64,000 bases of DNA from positions 62,001-126,000 of the forward strand of contig NW_027479055.1 of the NCBI RefSeq assembly GCF_051014685.1. The letters run 5' to 3'. Positions within the stretch are counted from its first letter, which is position 1; each line of letters begins with the position of its first letter. Positions 51,601 to 63,980 of the stretch are shown one piece after another. The position numbers and the translations under genes were made by a program. The notes beneath the pieces were generated by a model. It worked only from the letters and a program-made list of their open reading frames with translations, was not told where the DNA came from and did not search any database. This stretch comes from Ptiloglossa arizonensis (taxonomy: Eukaryota; Arthropoda; Insecta; Hymenoptera; Colletidae).

Positions 51601-54600
51601 GAAACGCTTGAGAAACTCAAAATTTTCGCAGTTCTGATGCTCGAAACGATTAACTAGAACGGCCTAGGGGAAAAGTACGCATACCGTTGTAATCGGGCGA
51701 GTTTCTACTTTCAGATGCAACAGAAATTTTGCGGATTGGTCAATCCGTTCGCGAGATATGGCGGTTTGGAAGTAAGAAACGCTTGAGAAACTCAAAATTT
51801 TCGCAGTTCTGATGCTCGAAACGAATAACTAGAACGGCCTAGGGGAAAAGTACGCATACCGTTGTAATCGGGCGAGTTTCTACTTTCAGATGCAACAGAA
51901 ATTTTGCGGATTGGTCAATCCGTTCGCGAGATATGGCAGTTTGGAGGTAAGAAACGCTTGAGAAACTCAAAATTTTCGCAGTTCTGATGCTCGAAACGAA
52001 TAACTAGAACGGCCTAGGGGAAAAGTACGCATACCGTTGTAATCGGGCGAGTTTCTACTTTCAGATGCAACAGAAATTTTGCGGATTAGTCAATCCGTTC
52101 GCGAGATATGGCAGTTTGGAGGTAAGAAACGCTTGAGAAACTCAAAATTTTCGCAGTTCTGATGCTCGACAAGCATAACTAGAGCGGTCTATGGGAAAAG
52201 TACGCATACCGTTGTAATCGGGCGAGTTTCTACTTTCAGATGCAACAGAAATTTTGCGGATTGGTCAATCCGTTCGCGAGATATGGCAGTTTGGAGGTAA
52301 GAAACGGTTGAGAAACTCAAAATTTTCGCAGTTCTGATGCTCGAAACGAGTAACTAGAACCGACTAGGGGGGGAAAAGTGCGCATACCGTTGTAATCGGG
52401 CGGAATTTCTACTTTCAGATGCAACAGAAATTTGCGGATTGGTCAATCCGTTCGCGAGATATGGCAGTTTGTAGGTAAGAAACGCTTGAGAAACTCAACA
52501 TTTTCGCAGTTCTGATGCTCGAAACGAATAACTAGAACGGCCTAGGGAAAAACTACATCTACCGTTGTAATCGGGCGAGTTTCTACTTTCAGATGCAACA
52601 GAAATTTGCGGATTGGTCAATCCGTTCGCGAGATATGGCAGTTTGGAGGTAAGAAACGCTTGAGAAACTCAAAATTTCGCAGTTCTGATGCTCGACAAGC
52701 ATAACTAGAACGGTCTAGGGGAAAAGTACGCATACCGTTGTAATCGGGCGAATTCTACTTTCAGATGCAACAGAAATTTTGAGGATTGGTCAATCCGTTC
52801 GCGAGATATGGCAGTTGTAGGTAAGAGAACGCTTGAGAAACTCAACATTTTCGCAGTTCTGATGCTCGAAACGAATAACTAGAACGGCCTAGGGGAAAAG
52901 TACGCATACCGTTGTATTCGGGCGAGTTTCTACTTTCAGATGCAACAGAATTTTACGGATTGGTCAATCCATTCGCGAGATATGGCAGTTTGGAGGTAAG
53001 AAACGCTTGAGAAACTCAAAATTTTCGCAGTTCTGATGCTCGACAAGCATAACCAGAACGTTCTAGGGGAAAAGTACGCATACCGTTGTAATCGGGCGAG
53101 TTTCTACCTTCAGATGCAACGAAATTTTGCGGATTGGTCAATCCGTTCGCGAGGTATGGCAGTTTGAGGTAAGAAACGCTTGAGAAAACTCAAAATTTTC
53201 GCAGTTCTGGTGCTCGACAAGCATAACCAGAGCGGTCTAGGGGAAAAGTACGCATACCGTTGTAATCGGGCGAATTTCTACTTTCAGATGCAACAGAAAT
53301 TTTGAGGATTGGTCAATCCGTTCGCGAGATATGGCAGTTTGTAGGTAAGAAACGCTTGAGAAACTCAACATTTTCGCAGTTCTGATGCTCGAAACGAATA
53401 ACTAGAACGGCCTAGGGGAAAAGTACGCATACCGTTGTAATCGGGCGAGTTTCTACTTTCAGATGCAACAGAAATTTTACGGATTGGTCAATCCGTTCGC
53501 GAGATATGGCAGTTTGGATGTAAGAAACGCTTGAGAAACTCAAAATTTTCGCAGTTCTGATGCTCGACAAGCATAACCAGAACGTTCTAGGGGAAAAGTA
53601 CGCATACCGTTGTAATCGGGCGAGTTTCTACCTTCAGATGCAACAGAAATTTTGCGGATTGGTCAATCCGTTCGCGAGGTATGGCAGTTTGGAGGTAAGA
53701 AACGCTTGAGAAACTCAAAATTTTCGCAGTTCTGGTGCTCGACAAGCATAACTAGAGCGGTCTAGGGGAAAAGTACGCATACCGTTGTAATCGGGCGAAT
53801 TTCTACTTTCAGATGCAACAGAAATTTTGCGGATTGGTCAATCCTTTCGCGAGATATGGCAGTTTGGAGGTAAGAAACGGTTGAGTAACTCAAAATTTTC
53901 ACAGTTCTGATGCTCGAAACGAATAACCAGTACGGCCTAGGGGAAAAGTACGCATACCGTTGTAATCGGGCGAGTTTCTACTTTCAGATGCAACAGAAAT
54001 TTTGCGGATTGGTCAATCCGTTCGCGAGATATGGCAGTTTGTAGGTAAGAAACGCTTGAGAAACTCAACATTTTCGCAGTTCTCATGCTCGAAACGATTA
54101 ACTACAACGGCCTACGGGAAACGTACGCATACCGTTGTAATCGGGCGAGTTTCTACTTTCAGATGCAACAGAAATTTTGCGGATTGTTCAATCCGTCGCG
54201 AGATATGGCAGTTTGGAAGTAAGAAACGCTTGAGAAACTCAAAATTTTCGCAGTTCTGATGCTCGAAACGAATAACTAGAACGGCCTAGGGGAAAAGTAC
54301 GCATACCGTTGTAATCGGGCGAGTTTCTACTTTCAGATGCAACAGAAATTTTGCGGATTGGTCAATCCGTTCGCGAGATATGGCAGTTTGGAGGTAAGAA
54401 ACGCTTGAGAAACTCAAAATTTTCGCAGTTCTGATGCTCGACAAGCATAACTAGAGCGGTCTAGGGGAAAAGTACGCATACCGTTGTAATCGGGCGACTT
54501 TCTGCTTTCAGATGCAACAGAAATTTTGCGGATTGGTCAATCCGTTCGCGAGATATGGCAGTTTGGAGGTAAGAAACGGTCGAGAAACTCAAAATTATCA

Positions 54601-57528
54601 CAGTTCTGATACTCGAAACGAATAACCAGAACGGCCCAGGGGAAAAGTACGCATACCGTTGTAATCGGGCGACTTTCTACTTTCAGATGCAACAGAAATT
54701 TTGCGGATTGGTCAATCCGTTCGCGAGATATGGCAGTTTGGAGGTAAGAAACGGTCGAGAAACTCAAAATTATCACAGTTCTGATACTCGAAACGAATAA
54801 CCAGAACGGCCCAGGGGAAAAGTACGCATACCGTTGTAATCGGGCGAGTTTCTACTTTCAGATGCAACAGAAATTTTGCGGATTGGTCAATCCGTTCGCG
54901 AGATATGGCAGTTTGGAGGTAAGAAACGCTTGAGAAACTCAACATTTTCGCAGTTCTGATGCTCGAAACGAATAACCAGAACGGCCGAAGGGAAAAGTAC
55001 GCATACCGTTGTAATCGGGCGAGTTTCTACTTTCAGATGCAACAGAAATTTTGCGGATTAGTTAATCCGTTCGCGAGATATGGCAGTTTGGAAGTAAGAA
55101 ACGCTTGAGAAACTCAAAATTTTCGCAGTTCTGATGCTCGAAACGATTAACTAGAACGGCCTAGGGGAAAAGTACGCATACCGTTGTAATCGGGCGAGTT
55201 TCTACTTTCAGATGCAACAGAAATTTTGCGGATTGGTCAATCCGTTCGCGAGATATGGCGGTTTGGAAGTAAGAAACGCTTGAGAAACTCAAAATTTTCG
55301 CAGTTCTGATGCTCGAAACGAATAACTAGAACGGCCTAGGGGAAAAGTACGCATACCGTTGTAATCGGGCGAGTTTCTACTTTCAGATGCAACAGAAATT
55401 TTGCGGATTGGTCAATCCGTTCGCGAGATATGGCAGTTTGGAGGTAAGAAACGCTTGAGAAACTCAAAATTTTCGCAGTTCTGATGCTCGAAACGAATAA
55501 CTAGAACGGCCTAGGGGAAAAGTACGCATACCGTTGTAATCGGGCGAGTTTCTACTTTCAGATGCAACAGAAATTTTGCGGATTGGTCAATCCGTTCGCG
55601 AGATATGGCAGTTTGGAGGTAAGAAACGCTTGAGAAACTCAAAATTTTCGCAGTTCTGATGCTCGAAACGAGTAACTAGAACCGACTAGGGGAAAAGTGC
55701 GCATACCGTTGTAATCGGGCGAATTTCTACTTTCAGATGCAACAGAAATTTTGCGGATTGGTCAATCCGTTCGCGAGATATGGCAGTTTGTAGGTAAGAA
55801 ACGCTTGAGAAACTCAACATTTTCGCAGTTCTGATGCTCGAAACGAATAACTAGAACGGCCTAGGGAAAAACTACATCTACCGTTGTAATCGGGCGAGTT
55901 TCTACTTTCAGATGCAACAGAAATTTTGAGGATTGGTCAATCCGTTCGCGAGATATGGCAGTTTGTAGGTAAGAAACGCTTGAGAAACTCAACATTTTCG
56001 CAGTTCTGATGCTCGAAACGAATAACTAGAACGGCCTAGGGGAAAAGTACGCATACCGTTGTAATCGGGCGAGTTTCTACTTTCAGATGCAACAGAAATT
56101 TTACGGATTGGTCAATCCATTCGCGAGATATGGCAGTTTGGAGGTAAGAAACGCTTGAGAAACTCAAAATTTTCGCAGTTCTGATGCTCGACAAGCATAA
56201 CCAGAACGTTCTAGGGGAAAAGTACGCATACCGTTGTAATCGGGCGAGTTTCTACCTTCAGATGCAACAGAAATTTTGCGGATTGGTCAATCCGTTCGCG
56301 AGGTATGGCAGTTTGGAGGTAAGAAACGCTTGAGAAACTCAAAATTTTCGCAGTTCTGGTGCTCGACAAGCATAACTAGAGCGGTCTAGGGGAAAAGTAC
56401 GCATACCGTTGTAATCGGGCGAATTTCTACTTTCAGATGCAACAGAAATTTTGAGGATTGGTCAATCCGTTCGCGAGATATGGCAGTTTGTAGGTAAGAA
56501 ACGCTTGAGAAACTCAACATTTTCGCAGTTCTGATGCTCGAAACGAATAACTAGAACGGCCTAGTGGAAAAGTACGCATACCGTTGTAATCGGGCGAGTT
56601 TCTACTTTCAGATGCAACAGAAATTTTACGGATTGGTCAATCCGTTCGCGAGATATGGCAGTTTGGATGTAAGAAACGCTTGAGAAACTCAAAATTTTCG
56701 CAGTTCTGATGCTCGACAAGCATAACCAGAACGTTCTAGGGGAAAAGTACGCATACCGTTGTAATCGGGCGAGTTTCTACCTTCAGATGCAACAGAAATT
56801 TTGCGGATTGGTCAATCCGTTCGCGAGGTATGGCAGTTTGGAGGTAAGAAACGCTTGAGAAACTCAAAATTTTCGCAGTTCTGGTGCTCGACAAGCATAA
56901 CTAGAGCGGTCTAGGGGAAAAGTACGCATACCGTTGTAATCGGGCGAATTTCTACTTTCAGATGCAACAGAAATTTTGCGGATTGGTCAATCCTTTCGCG
57001 AGATATGGCAGTTTGGAGGTAAGAAACGGTTGAGAAACTCAAAATTTTCACAGTTCTGATGCTCGAAACGAATAACCAGTACGGCCTAGGGGAAAAGTAC
57101 GCATACCGTTGTAATCGGGCGAGTTTCTACTTTCAGATGCAACAGAAATTTTGCGGATTGGTCAATCCGTTCGCGAGATATGGCAGTTTGTAGGTAAGAA
57201 ACGCTTGAGAAACTCAACATTTTCGCAGTTCTGATGCTCGAAACGAATAACTAGAACGGCCTAGGGGAAAACTACACCTACCGTTGTAATCGGGCGAGTT
57301 TCTACTTTCAGATGCAACAGAAATTTTGCGAATTGGTCAATCCGTTCGCGAGATATGGCAGTTTGGAAGTAAGAAACGCTTGAGAAACTCAAAATTTTCG
57401 CAGTTCTGATGCTCGACAAGCATAACTAGAACGGTCTAGGGGAAAAGTACGCATACCGTTGTAATCGGGCCAATTTCTACTTTCAGATGCAACAGAAATT
57501 TTGCGGATTGGTCAATCCGTTCGCGAGA
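48610..57528. repeat. 175-bp satellite array, segment 2 (about 51 monomers)
   Basis: The array resumes in the same phase after mariner copy 1 and ends at the TA before copy 2. The span is four bases short of 51 monomers plus target duplications. That is explained by two shortened GTCGCGAG monomers (about 51222 and 54196, -1 each) and a net -2 from the indel cluster at 52366-53190. Sub-blocks are 48610-49045 (downstream mariner flank), 49600-51250 (copy of the 35.0-36.6 kb block, with TCATTCCGTTCACG at 49816), 51250-54000 (degraded copy of the 44-47 kb block), and 54200-57528 (cleaner copy leading to mariner copy 2). Confidence 0.93.
52366..53190. other. Dense cluster of small indels within the satellite
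   Basis: Compared with consensus and with homologous blocks at about 45.6-46.5 kb and 55.7-56.4 kb, I count 12 length changes: +3 (G run, about 52370), +1 (52402), -1 (52430), -1 (52605), -1 (52675), -1 (52753), -1 (52815), +1 (52826), -1 (52949), -1 (53120), -1 (53166) and +1 (53186). The net of -2 agrees with the monomer phase across the segment. By contrast the first 47.6 kb has only ten length changes. Several lie in homopolymers, which suggests unpolished long-read consensus, though real local decay is possible. Confidence 0.85.
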
Positions 57529-57530
57529 TA

Positions 57531-57557
57531 CTACCTTGATCAAAAAGTTTTAGGACT
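57531..57557 (+). repeat. Left terminal inverted repeat of mariner copy 2
   Basis: Identical to the left repeat of copy 1, starting CTACCTTGATC and directly preceded by TA. Confidence 0.9.
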
Positions 57558-57583
57558 TTATTCATAAAATCAAAAATACAAAT

Positions 57584-58284
57584 TTATTCGTCCAAATCGA
57601 TATGGTCCCCTTCAAAGTAGTCCCCATTGACTGCAATGCACTTGCGCCAGCGCTTGATCCAATCCTCGAAACACCGCTGGTACTCAATTTTCGGTATGTC
57701 CATCAGAGCCGTCTTCGATTTTGTCATGACCTCCTCTCGGGTACTGTAACGCGTTCCGCGAAGCGGTTTTTTAATTCGGTTGAACAGAAAAAAGTCGCAG
57801 GGAGTCAGATCTGGTGAATTTGAAGGCTGCTGGATAGTGTTCGTGTTGTTTTTCGTCAAAAACTCGCGGATAAGGATCGCATTGTGCGCCGGTGCGTTAT
57901 CGTGGTGCAAAATCCACGAGTTGTTTGCCCACAAATCTGGCCTTTTTTGACGAATTCACTAACCAAAACGTCTTGAACGGATCCATAAGCAATGTTCAAG
58001 TCCTCTGCCAGCTCTCTGATGGTCAATTTGCGGTTTTCGGACAACATTTCTTGAATTTTATCGATGTTTTCATCGGTTTTCGACGTTGTCGGCCTGCCAC
58101 TGCGTTTGTCATCCTTGACCGACTCACGACCACTTCTGAAGCGTTCGTGCCATCGAAAAACATTTGATCTCGAAAGAGTATCGTTGCCGAAACACTTCTC
58201 CAACATATCCAAGGTCTGCGGACCGTTAAATCCGTTTTTTACACAAAATTTAATGCAAACTCGTTGATGCTCAAATGATGCCAT
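57584..58284 (-). pseudogene. Mariner transposase remnant, copy 2 (same deletion as copy 1)
   Basis: This remnant encodes the same two protein pieces as copy 1. The N-terminal piece runs from the ATG at 58284 with the two helix-turn-helix regions and RSGRPTT linker. The C-terminal piece at 57584-57934 has HHDNAPAH, PCDFF and GDYFEGD. The central deletion junction and frameshift are shared, so the defect predates the block duplication. An upstream inserted A lengthens the open frame by eight codons without adding an ATG, so the start is unchanged. No catalytic function is expected. Confidence 0.93.
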
Positions 58285-58450
58285 TTTCAAAATCGAAGAC
58301 ACGAACAAAGGAGATGTGCTCAGTACAACGTAACTTTTACAAATATCAAGCTATGATGCTGAAATTGGAAGGAAGTGTTAATGACAGATATGGTAACCTA
58401 ACAAAAAAAAAAAGAAACAATCGGGTGATTGACAGCGACACACGGGGGAC

Positions 58451-58477
58451 AGTCCTAGAACTTTTTGATCAAGGAAG
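58451..58477 (-). repeat. Right terminal inverted repeat of mariner copy 2 (terminal substitution)
   Basis: This end reads CTTTTTGATCAAGGAAG, with a T-to-A change at the third base from the tip. It now pairs with the left repeat at 25 of 27 positions. The three terminal bases would be AAG, so an excision from this copy using this end would leave a different scar from the TAG seen at 61455. Confidence 0.88.
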
Positions 58478-61452
58478 TATGGCAGTTTGTAGGTAAGAAA
58501 CGCTTGAGAAACTCAACATTTTCGCAGTTCTGATGCTCGAAACGAATAACTAGAACGGCCTAGGGGAAAAGTACGCATACCGTTGTAATCGGGCGAGTTT
58601 CTACTTTCAGATGCAACAGAAATTTTACGGATTGGTCAATCCGTTCGCGAGATATGGCAGTTTGGAGGTAAGAAACACTTGAGAAACTCAAAATTTTCGC
58701 AGTTCTGATGCTCGACAAGCATAACTAGAACGTTCTAGGGGAAAAGTACGCATACCCTTGTAATCGGGCGACTTTCTACTTTCAGATGCAACAGAAATTT
58801 TGCGGATTGGTCAATCCGTTCGCGAGATACGGCAGTTTGGAGGTAAGAAACGCTTGAGAAACTCAAAATTTTCACAGTTCTGATGCTCGAAACGAATAAC
58901 CAGAACGGCCTAGGGGAAAAGTACGCATACCGTTGTAATCGGGCGAGTTTCTACTTTCAGATGCAACAGAAATTTTGCGGATTGGTCAATCCGTTCGCGA
59001 GATATGGCGGTTTGGAAGTAAGAAACGCTTGAGAAACTCAAAATTTTCGCAGTTCTGATGCTCGAAACGAATAACTAGAACGGCCTAGGGAAAAACTACA
59101 TCTACCGTTGTAATCGGGCGAGCTTCTACTTTCAGATGCAACAGAAATTTTGCGGATTGGTCAATCCGTTCGCGAGATATGGCAGTTTGGAGGTAAGAAA
59201 CGCTTGAGAAACTCGAAATTTTCGCAGTTCTGATGCTCGACAAGCATAACTAGAACGGTCTAGGGGAACAGTACGCATACCGTTGTAATCGGGCGACTTT
59301 CTACTTTCAGATGCATCAGAAATTTTGCGGATTGGTCAATCCGTTCGCGAGATATGGCAGTTTGGAAGTAAGAAACGCTTGAGAATCTCAAAATTTTCGC
59401 AGTTCTGATGCTCGAAACGATTAACTAGAACGGCCTAGGGGAAAAGTACGCATACCGTTGTAATCGGGCGCGTTTCTACTTTCAGATGCAACAGAAATTT
59501 TGCGGATTGGTCAATCCGTTCGCGAGATATGGCGGTTTGGAAGTAAGAAACGCTTGAGAAACTCAAAATTTTCGCAGTTCTGATGCTCGACAAGCATAAC
59601 TAGAACGGTCTAGGGGAACAGTACGCATACCGTTGTAATCGGGCGACTTTCTACTTTCAGATGCATCAGAAATTTTGCGGATTGGTCAATCCGTTCGCGA
59701 GATATGGCAGTTTGGAAGTAAGAAACGCTTGAGAATCTCAAAATTTTCGCAGTTCTGATGCTCGAAACGATTAACTAGAACGGCCTAGGGGAAAAGTACG
59801 CATACCGTTGTAATCGGGCGCGTTTCTACTTTCAGATGCAACAGAAATTTTGCGGATTGGTCAATCCGTTCGCGAGATATGGCGGTTTGGAAGTAAGAAA
59901 CGCTTGAGAAACTCAAAATTTTCGCAGTTCTGATGCTCGAAACGAATAACTCGAACGGCCTAGGGGAAAAGTACGCATACCGTTGTAATCGGGCGAGTTT
60001 CTACTTTCAGATGCAACAGAAATTTTGCGGATTGGTCAATCCGTTCGCGAGATATGGCAGTTTGGAGGAAAGAAACGCTTGAGAAACTCAAAATTTTCGC
60101 AGTTCTGATGCTCGAAACGATTAACTAGAACGGCCTAGGGGAAAAGTACGCATACCGTTGTAATCGGGCGAGTTTCTACTTTCAGATGCAACAGAAATTT
60201 TGCGGATTGGTCAATCCGTTCGCGAGATATGGCGGTTTGGAAGTAAGAAACGCTTGAGAAACTCAAAATTTTCGCAGTTCTGATGCTCGAAACGAATAAC
60301 TAGAACGGCCTAGGGGAAAAGTACGCATACCGTTGTAATCGGGCGAGCTTCTACTTTCAGATGCAACAGAAATTTTGCGGATTGGTCAATCCGTTCGCGA
60401 GATATGGCAGTTTGGAGGTAAGAAACGCTTGAGAAACTCGAAATTTTCGCAGTTCTGATGCTCGACAAGCATAACTAGAACGGTCTAGGGGAACAGTACG
60501 CATACCGTTGTAATCGGGCGACTTTCTACTTTCAGATGCATCAGAAATTTTGCGGATTGGTCAATCCGTTCGCGAGATATGGCAGTTTGGAAGTAAGAAA
60601 CGCTTGAGAATCACAAAATTTTCGCAGTTCTGATGCTCGAAACGATTAACTAGAACGGCCTAGGGGAAAAGTACGCATACCGTTGTAATCGGGCGAGTTT
60701 CTACTTTCAGATGCAACAGAAATTTTGCGGATTGGTCAATCCGTTCGCGTGATATGGCAGTTTGGAGGTAAGAAACGCTTGAGAAACTCAAAATTTTCGC
60801 AGTTCTGATGCTAGAAACGAATAACTAGAACGGCCTAGGGGAAAAGTACGCATACCGTTGTAATCGGGCGAGTTTCTACTTTCAGATGCAACAGAAATTT
60901 TGCGGATTGGTCAATCCGTTCGCGAGATATGGCAGTTTGGAGGTAAGAAACGCTTGAGAAACTCAAAATTTTCGCAGTTCTGATGCTCGACAAGCATAAC
61001 TAGAGCGGTCTAGGGGAAAAGTACGCATACCGTTGTAATCGGGCGACTTTCTACTTTAAGATGCAACAGAAATTTTGCGGATTGGTCAATCCGTTCGCGA
61101 GATATGGCAGTTTGGAGGTAAGAAACGCTTGAGAAACTCAACATTTTCGCAGTTCTGATGCTCGAAACGAATAACTAGAACGGCCTAGGGGAAAACTACA
61201 CCTACCGTTGTAATCGGGCGAGTTTCTACTTTCAGATGCAACAGAAATTTTGCGAATTGGTCAATCCGTTCGCGAGATATGGCAGTTTGGAAGTAAGAAA
61301 CGCTTGAGAAACTCAAAATTTTCGCAGTTCTGATGCTCGACAAGCATAACTAGAACGGTCTAGGGGAAAAGTACGCATACCGTTGTAATCGGGCCAATTT
61401 CTACTTTCAGATGCAACAGAAATTTTGCGGATTGGTCAATCCGTTCGCGAGA

Positions 61453-61459
61453 TATAGTA
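61453..61459. other. Mariner excision footprint (TA-TAG-TA)
   Basis: The monomer reads GAGATATAGTATGGCAG where the uninterrupted form reads GAGATATGGCAG, an extra five bases, TAGTA. This is exactly the mariner insertion point, in a GGGCCAATTTC monomer whose neighbours match both mariner flanks (about 310 bp upstream, about 370 bp downstream). Mariner excision is known to leave the TA duplication plus three terminal bases of the element. TAG is the right terminus of copy 1. I infer that a third amplified copy of the element was cut out here by a transposase acting in trans. Confidence 0.88.
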
Positions 61460-62580
61460 TGGCAGTTTGTAGGTAAGAAACGCTTGAGAAACTCAACATT
61501 TTCGCAGTTCTGATGCTCGAAACGAATAACTAGAACGGCCTAGGGGAAAAGTACGCATACCGTTGTAATCGGGCGAGTTTCTACTTTCAGATGCAACAGA
61601 AATTTTACGGATTGCTCAATCCGTTCGCGAGATATGGCAGTTTGGAGGTAAGAAACGCTTGAGAAACTCAAAATTTTCGCAGTTCTGATGCTCGACAAGC
61701 ATAACTAGAACGTTCTAGGGGAAAAGTACGCATACCGTTGTAATCGGGCGACTTTCTACTTTCAGATGCAACAGAAATTTTGCGGATTGGTCAATCCGTT
61801 CGCGAGATACGGCAGTTTGGAGGTAAGAAACGCTTGAGAATCTCAAAATTTTCGCAGTTCTGATGCTCGAAACGATTAACTAGAACGGCCTAGGGGAAAA
61901 GTACGCATACCGTTGTAATCGGGCGCGTTTTTACTTTCAGATGCAACAGAAATTTTGCGGATTGGTCAATCCGTTCGCGAGATATGGCGGTTTGGAAGTA
62001 AGAAACGCTTGAGAAACTCAAAATTTTCGCAGTTCTGATGCTCGAAACGAATAACTAGAACGGCCTAGGGGAAAAGTACGCATACCGTTGTAATCGGGCG
62101 AGTTTCTACTTTCAGATGCAACAGAAATTTTGCGGATTGGTCAATCCGTTCGCGAGATATGGCAGTTTGGAGGAAAGAAACGCTTGAGAAACTCAAAATT
62201 TTCGCAGTTCTGATGCTCGAAACGATTAACTAGAACGGCCTAGGGGAAAAGTACGCATACCGTTGTAATCGGGCGAGTTTCTACTTTCAGATGCAACAGA
62301 AATTTTGCGGATTGGTCAATCCGTTCGCGAGATATGGCGGTTTGGAAGTAAGAAACGCTTGAGAAACTCAAAATTTTCGCAGTTCTGATGCTCGAAACGA
62401 TTAACTAGAACGGCCTAGGGGAAAAGTACGCATACCGTTGTAATCGGGCGAGTTTCTACTTTCAGATGCAACAGAAATTTTGCGGATTGGTCAATCCGTT
62501 CGCGTGATATGGCAGTTTGGAGGTAAGAAACGCTTGAGAAACTCAAAATTTTCGCAGTTCTGATGCTCGCAACGAATAAC

Positions 62581-63980
62581 TAGAACGGCCTAGGGGAAAA
62601 GTACGCATACCGTTGTAATCGGGCGAGTTTCTACTTTCAGATGCAACAGAAATTTTGCGGATTAGTCAATCCGTTCGCGAGATATGGCAGTTTGGAGGTA
62701 AGAAACGCTTGAGAAACTCAAAATTTTCGCAGTTCTGATGCTCGACAAGCATAACTAGAACGGTCTAGGGGAAAAGTACGCATACCGTTGTAATCGGGCG
62801 ACTTTCTACTTTCAGATGCAACAGAAATTTTGCGGATTGGTCAATCCGTTCGCGAGATATGGCAGTTTGGAGGTAAGAAACGGTCGAGAAACTCAAAATT
62901 ATCACAGTTCTGATACTCGAAACGAATAACCAGAACGGCCCAGGGGAAAAGTACGCATACCGTTGTAATCGGGCGAGTTTCTACTTTCAGATGCAACAGA
63001 AATTTTGCGGATTGGTCAATCCGTTCGCGAGATATGGCAGTTTGGAGGTAAGCAACGCTTGAGAAACTCAACATTTTCGCAGTTCTGATGCTCGAAACGA
63101 ATAACCAGAACGGCCGAAGGGAAAAGTACGCATACCGTTGTAATCGGGCGAGTTTCTACTTTCAGATGCATCAGAAATTTTGCGGATTGGTCAATCCGTT
63201 CGCGAGATATGGCAGTTTGGAAGTAAGAAACGCTTGAGAAACTCAAAATTTTCGCAGTTCTGATGCTTGAAACGATTAACTAGAACGGCCTAGGGGAAAA
63301 GTACGCATACCGTTGTAATCGGGCGAGTTTCTACTTTCAGATGCAACAGAAATTTTGCGGATTAGTCAATCCGTTCGCGAGATATGGCAGTTTGGAGGTA
63401 AGAAACGCTTGAGAAACTCAAAATTTTCGCAGTTCTGATGCTCGACAAGCATAACTAGAACGGTCTAGGGGAAAAGTACGCATACCGTTGTAATCGGGCG
63501 ACTTTCTACTTTCAGATGCAACAGAAATTTTGCGGATTGGTCAATCCGTTCGCGAGATATGGCAGTTTGGAGGTAAGAAACGGTCGAGAAACTCAAAATT
63601 ATCACAGTTCTGATACTCGAAACGAATAACCAGAACGGCCCAGGGGAAAAGTACGCATACCGTTGTAATCGGGCGAGTTTCTACTTTCAGATGCAACAGA
63701 AATTTTGCGGATTGGTCAATCCGTTCGCGAGATATGGCAGTTTGGAGGTAAGCAACGCTTGAGAAACTCAACATTTTCGCAGTTCTGATGCTCGAAACGA
63801 ATAACCAGAACGGCCGAAGGGAAAAGTACGCATACCGTTGTAATCGGGCGAGTTTCTACTTTCAGATGCATCAGAAATTTTGCGGATTGGTCAATCCGTT
63901 CGCGAGATATGGCAGTTTGGAAGTAAGAAACGCTTGAGAAACTCAAAATTTTCGCAGTTCTGATGCTCGAAACGATTAAC
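62581..63980. repeat. 4-monomer tandem duplication (700 bp)
   Basis: 62581-63280 is repeated at 63281-63980. Each unit has, in order, GGATTAGTC, CGACAAGCATAAC with GGCGACTTTC, AACGGTCGAG with AATTATCACAG and GATACTCG, then AAGCAACGCTTGAG with GGCCGAAGGG, and ATGCATCAG. A one-base difference, ATGCTTGAA at about 63264, separates the copies. Confidence 0.87.

Larger units (their letters stand above)
57531..58477 (-). mobile_element. Internally deleted mariner-family element, copy 2 (947 bp)
   Basis: Nearly identical to copy 1 and inserted at the same TA of the same monomer variant, with target duplications at 57529-57530 and 58478-58479. I see four differences: an 11-A instead of 12-A run, five instead of six G before the right inverted repeat, an extra A (CGAAGACACG) upstream of the start codon, and GGAAG instead of GGTAG at the right end. 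Both satellite flanks match those of copy 1. This copy therefore arose by duplication of the host array and not by a second transposition. Confidence 0.95.

Noticed and set aside
57531..58477. Two independent mariner insertions
   Set aside because: Identical target TA, the same monomer variant and the same flanking order make duplication of one insertion far more likely.
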